Shown here: piece after piece, positions 3,655-6,184 of the stretch
How the letters are laid out: the number at the start of each line of letters is the position of its first letter
Numbering within the stretch: the first letter of the stretch is position 1
Assembly (NCBI GenBank): GCA_013139435.1
Contig: WTAW01000156.1
Location: 1 to 6,184, forward strand
Reading direction: 5' to 3'
Length of the DNA: 6,184 bases
From: Candidatus Aminicenantota bacterium
Lineage (GTDB): Bacteria > Acidobacteriota > Aminicenantia > Aminicenantales > Aminicenantaceae
The notes under the pieces: generated by a model
Told to the model about the DNA's origin: nothing
What the model saw: only the letters and a program-made list of their open reading frames with translations
Database searches by the model: none
Made by a program: the position numbers and the translations under genes

Positions 3655-5739
3655 TTGTCCAGAAACCGATTGATTCACGAAAAAAGCCCCTATTTGCTAC
3701 AGCATGCTTCGAATCCTGTGGATTGGTATCCCTGGGGTGAGGAAGCCTTTAAAAAAGCGAAAAAGGAAGATCGGCCCATTTTTCTCTCCATAGGATATTC
3801 CACCTGTCATTGGTGTCATGTCATGGAACATGAGTCCTTTGAAGATGAAGACGTGGCCCGGTTGATGAACAAAAACTTTGTCTCGATCAAAGTGGACCGG
3901 GAAGAGCGGCCGGACATCGACAATATATACATGAAAATTTGTCAGATGATCACTGGACGAGGGGGATGGCCCCTGACGATCATCATGACACCCGATAAAA
4001 AACCTTTTTTTGCGGGCACCTATCTACCCAAACAGCGCCGGTTCAATCAGATCGGAATGATGGACCTCGTTCCACGTATCGGAGAACTCTGGAGCGAACA
4101 GAGGCGCGATTTGCTGGCATCTGCGGAGAAGACCATCCTTGCACTCGGCCAGCAATCTTTTCACCCCAGTAGTGAGAGGCTGAATGAAACCGTGTTGAAC
4201 TCAGCCTTTCAGCAATTGGTCCAAGGCTTTGACGCTCATTACGGAGGATTCAGTCAAGCACCCAAATTCCCCACTCCTCACAACATATCGTTCTTACTTC
4301 GCTATTGGAAACGGACGGGGAATGATTCTGCGCTTCACATGGTAGAAAAAACGCTCCAGGCCATGCGGTGGGGAGGAATTTTTGACCATCTGGGATACGG
4401 GTTCCACCGGTATTCGACAGATGCACGCTGGCTTCTCCCCCATTTCGAAAAAATGCTCTACGATCAAGCACTCCTAGCCATCGCTTATACAGAGACCTAC
4501 CTAGCGACCAAAAATGATTTCTACAAGACAACGGCTGAGGAGATTTTTACATATGTTTTGCGTGACATGACATCCCCCGAAGGTCCTTTTTACTCCGCAG
4601 AGGATGCAGACAGCGAAGGCAAAGAGGGGAAATTCTACACATGGCAGTGGGATGAATTACAGAGACATCTTGGGACAGAGGACCTCAAATTTGTTTCAAA
4701 AGTGTTTAATATTCAAGAGAGTGGGAATTTTTCCGAGGAAGTGACCGGAACAAAGACCGGAGCCAATATCCTCCATCTCACACGACCACTGGATGAATTT
4801 GCGGAAGAATTAAAAATGAGCATGAAGGATACTGAGGTCAGGATGGAGAGTCTCAGGAAGAAGTTGTTTGAGCTCAGAGGAAAACGGGAGCGGCCACTCA
4901 GGGATGATAAGATCCTGACGGATTGGAACGGCCTGATGATCGCTGCGCTCGCCAGGGCTGCCAGGGCCTTCGACAGACAGGATTATACATTAGCTGCGCA
5001 AAAAGCTTCGGATTTTATATTCCGGAACATGAGACGAAAAGACGGTGGATTATTGCACAGACACCGGGAGGGGGAATCCAAAATCTGTGCATATGCCGAT
5101 GATTATGCATTTATGATCTGGGGACAGATAGAGTTGTATGAGGCGTCCTTCCAGGACAGACACTTGCAAAAAGCATTGGACCTGAATGACACGTTCATCC
5201 GCCATTTTTGGGACGAAAAAAATGGCGCTTTCTTCTTTACCCCAGAGTCCAGCGACACACTATTCATCCGACAGAAGGAGAGTTACGACAGGACGACGCC
5301 TTCGAGTAACTCGGGGGCCATGATGAACTTGCTCCGGCTTAGCAGAATGACAGGGCGATCGGAATTTGAGGAAAAAGCAGCACGGATATCTGACTATTTC
5401 TCGGGAAGTATCCGCTCCTATCCATCCGCGCACACTCAGATGTTGTGTGCGATCGATTTTGCGCTGGGGCCCTCTTTTGAGATCGTCATCGCCGGACAAC
5501 AAGGAGCTTTGGATACGCAAAAAATGGTCCGGACAATCCAGGATGAATTTATCCCCAACACAGTCGTCCTCTTTGTACCGACAGATAAAGAAAATCCAGC
5601 AATCTATCAATTGGCGCCCTTCACACGCAAGCAACATTTGCTCAAAAGCCATGCTGCCGCCTATGTGTGCGCTAACTTTACCTGTAAACAACCCACATCT
5701 GATCCGGATCAATTGCTCCAGTTTCTCAATATCAAATAA
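3655..5739 (+). CDS. yyaL: YyaL/SPATA20-type thioredoxin-domain protein (DUF255)
   Basis: This 694-residue protein matches full-length members of the YyaL/SPATA20 family (usually near 650-700 residues). The N-terminal thioredoxin-fold DUF255 domain (about 1-165) includes NRLIHEKSPYLLQHASNPVDWYPW at its start. The redox-like CHWC is at 51-54, within STCHWCHVMEHESF. VDREERPDID (80-89) and GGWP (103-106; the cis-proline loop) follow, with FFAGTYLP after that. The rest is an (alpha/alpha)-barrel-like region, as in glycosidases or N-acylglucosamine epimerases. It has the family marks QAPKFPTPHN (201-210), GGIFDHLGYGFHRYSTD (240-256), LPHFEKMLYDQ (261-271), SAEDADSEG, and DDKILTDWNGLMIAALARA. The biochemical role of the family is not settled. 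The CxxC suggests thiol redox and the barrel suggests binding of a sugar-like ligand. The start is TTG with AAAGGA eight bases upstream, 13 bases after the cupin stop. No signal peptide is seen. No terminator hairpin follows the stop. Confidence 0.96.
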   Translation: MSRNRLIHEKSPYLLQHASNPVDWYPWGEEAFKKAKKEDRPIFLSIGYSTCHWCHVMEHESFEDEDVARLMNKNFVSIKVDREERPDIDNIYMKICQMITGRGGWPLTIIMTPDKKPFFAGTYLPKQRRFNQIGMMDLVPRIGELWSEQRRDLLASAEKTILALGQQSFHPSSERLNETVLNSAFQQLVQGFDAHYGGFSQAPKFPTPHNISFLLRYWKRTGNDSALHMVEKTLQAMRWGGIFDHLGYGFHRYSTDARWLLPHFEKMLYDQALLAIAYTETYLATKNDFYKTTAEEIFTYVLRDMTSPEGPFYSAEDADSEGKEGKFYTWQWDELQRHLGTEDLKFVSKVFNIQESGNFSEEVTGTKTGANILHLTRPLDEFAEELKMSMKDTEVRMESLRKKLFELRGKRERPLRDDKILTDWNGLMIAALARAARAFDRQDYTLAAQKASDFIFRNMRRKDGGLLHRHREGESKICAYADDYAFMIWGQIELYEASFQDRHLQKALDLNDTFIRHFWDEKNGAFFFTPESSDTLFIRQKESYDRTTPSSNSGAMMNLLRLSRMTGRSEFEEKAARISDYFSGSIRSYPSAHTQMLCAIDFALGPSFEIVIAGQQGALDTQKMVRTIQDEFIPNTVVLFVPTDKENPAIYQLAPFTRKQHLLKSHAAAYVCANFTCKQPTSDPDQLLQFLNIK
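4679..4694 (+). repeat. 16-bp exact repeat, copy inside yyaL
   Basis: AGGACCTCAAATTTGT here is identical to 5740-5755, which starts right after the yyaL stop codon. Within yyaL it encodes part of EDLKFV. It may be chance or a micro-duplication. Confidence 0.35.
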
Positions 5740-5755
5740 AGGACCTCAAATTTGT
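5740..5755 (+). repeat. 16-bp exact repeat, copy downstream of yyaL
   Basis: Second copy of AGGACCTCAAATTTGT, directly following the TAA of yyaL. The remaining spacer up to surE is AT-rich and shows only the surE promoter. Confidence 0.35.
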
Positions 5756-5784
5756 GATGTCATAAAATTGTTTCTAATTTATGG

Positions 5785-5812
5785 TTGGAATGCTAAAATG
5801 CTTGTTTATAAT
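5785..5812 (+). promoter_or_regulatory. Predicted promoter of surE
   Basis: TTGGAA (5785-5790; 4/6) and a perfect TATAAT (5807-5812) are 16 bases apart. Transcription would begin near 5819, about 26 bases before the ATG at 5845. This suggests surE is expressed independently of cupin-yyaL, although no terminator separates them. Confidence 0.55.
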
Positions 5813-5844
5813 TCTAAAAGTATCCCAAAGTGACTGCGCCAAAA

Positions 5845-6184
5845 ATGAACACAGAAAAACCAATGATCCTTCTGACGAACGACGATGGATTCTTTTCAGA
5901 AGGACTGGAGATCCTTGCAAGGGCTCTCCAGGATATCGCGCAGGTTTATATCGTCGCACCAGACCGAGAGAAGAGCGCCACCTCTCTAGCCCTGAGTCTT
6001 CACAGACCTCTAAGAGTCAAAGAAGTTCGAAAGAACATCTTCGCCATAGACGGGACGCCAGCAGATTGCGTGTACATGGCCGTACAAAAATTGCTTCCGC
6101 GCAAACCTGATCTACTGATCTCCGGCCCTAACCCCGGGCCAAACCTCGGTCAACAGGATACCGCCTATTCCGGAACCGTTGCAG
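5845..6184 (+). CDS. surE: SurE, 5'/3'-nucleotidase (survival protein E), C-terminus outside window
   Basis: The first 113 codons of surE run off the right edge. SurE is a cytoplasmic, metal-dependent phosphatase that removes phosphate from nucleoside monophosphates and, in some species, short polyphosphate. It has been linked to stationary-phase survival. Diagnostic motifs are present: ILLTNDDG (8-15) with the metal-binding Asp pair, VAPDREKSATSLALSLHRPL (37-56), GTPADCVYMA (69-78), PDLLISGPNPGPNLG (87-101) and YSGTVA (107-112). Two deviations are visible. SGPN replaces the usual SG-I/V-N, and the loop between NLG and YSGT seems one residue longer than in E. coli SurE. The ATG at 5845 is chosen because it gives a normal N-terminus. 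No clear Shine-Dalgarno precedes it. GTG at 5830 and ATG at 5863 are in-frame alternatives. In many bacteria surE neighbours pcm and lipoprotein genes, which would lie beyond the window. Confidence 0.95.
   Translation, partial: MNTEKPMILLTNDDGFFSEGLEILARALQDIAQVYIVAPDREKSATSLALSLHRPLRVKEVRKNIFAIDGTPADCVYMAVQKLLPRKPDLLISGPNPGPNLGQQDTAYSGTVA

Noticed and set aside
4250..4531. Minus-strand frame of 93 codons inside yyaL
   Set aside because: Antisense to conserved YyaL motifs, with no recognisable domain.
5260..5833. Minus-strand 150-codon and plus-strand 155-codon frames at the end of yyaL
   Set aside because: Both overlap the conserved yyaL frame and have low-complexity, arginine/serine-rich shadow composition.
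5774..6110. Plus 109-codon and minus 61-codon frames at the start of surE
   Set aside because: The SurE frame from 5845 contains TNDDG, APDRE and GTPADC, so the others are shadows.
1..6184. CRISPR array, intact insertion sequence or prophage genes
   Set aside because: No regularly spaced repeats, transposase, integrase or phage protein is readable on either strand.

Overview
The window reads as a chromosomal segment from a Gram-negative-type bacterium, probably an uncultured or little-studied lineage. Pointers are an outer-membrane-style lipoprotein with a beta-propeller, a housekeeping RarA, SurE, and a tRNA-Pro without an encoded CCA. From memory, a MerR-type regulator, tRNA-Pro and surE near each other recalls deltaproteobacterial and Acidobacteria/Aminicenantes-like chromosomes. 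That placement is inference. Protein genes have mixed third-codon bases, and three consecutive plus-strand genes appear to start with TTG.

Left part (1-2176). A lipoprotein gene on the minus strand, cut by the window edge, diverges from a small plus-strand gene for a basic 65-residue protein with a CxxC pair. Between them lie two back-to-back promoter-like sequences whose -35 boxes share one 15-bp palindrome. The small gene ends in a clear intrinsic terminator whose hairpin contains the stop codon of the convergent rarA gene. rarA (minus strand) encodes the AAA+ ATPase of replication-fork maintenance and is preceded by a consensus extended -10 promoter lying almost on top of its ribosome binding site.

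Middle (2177-3320). A single-domain MerR-type regulator diverges from rarA. It is followed by a 109-bp inverted-repeat element with perfect 17-bp ends, then tRNA-Pro(GGG). The next 335 bases contain no gene. They hold a promoter-like sequence, a compact region that folds on paper as a multi-helix RNA, and two imperfect 26-bp direct repeats exactly 200 bases apart. This is the most unusual part of the window and may be a non-coding RNA or the remnant of a small mobile element.

Right part (3321-6184). A small cupin and a YyaL/SPATA20-type protein (thioredoxin-fold DUF255 plus an alpha/alpha-barrel region) form a tight two-gene operon with 13 bases between them. After a 105-base spacer with its own promoter comes surE, the survival/nucleotidase protein, cut by the right edge. 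No CRISPR array, intact transposase or defence cluster is visible.
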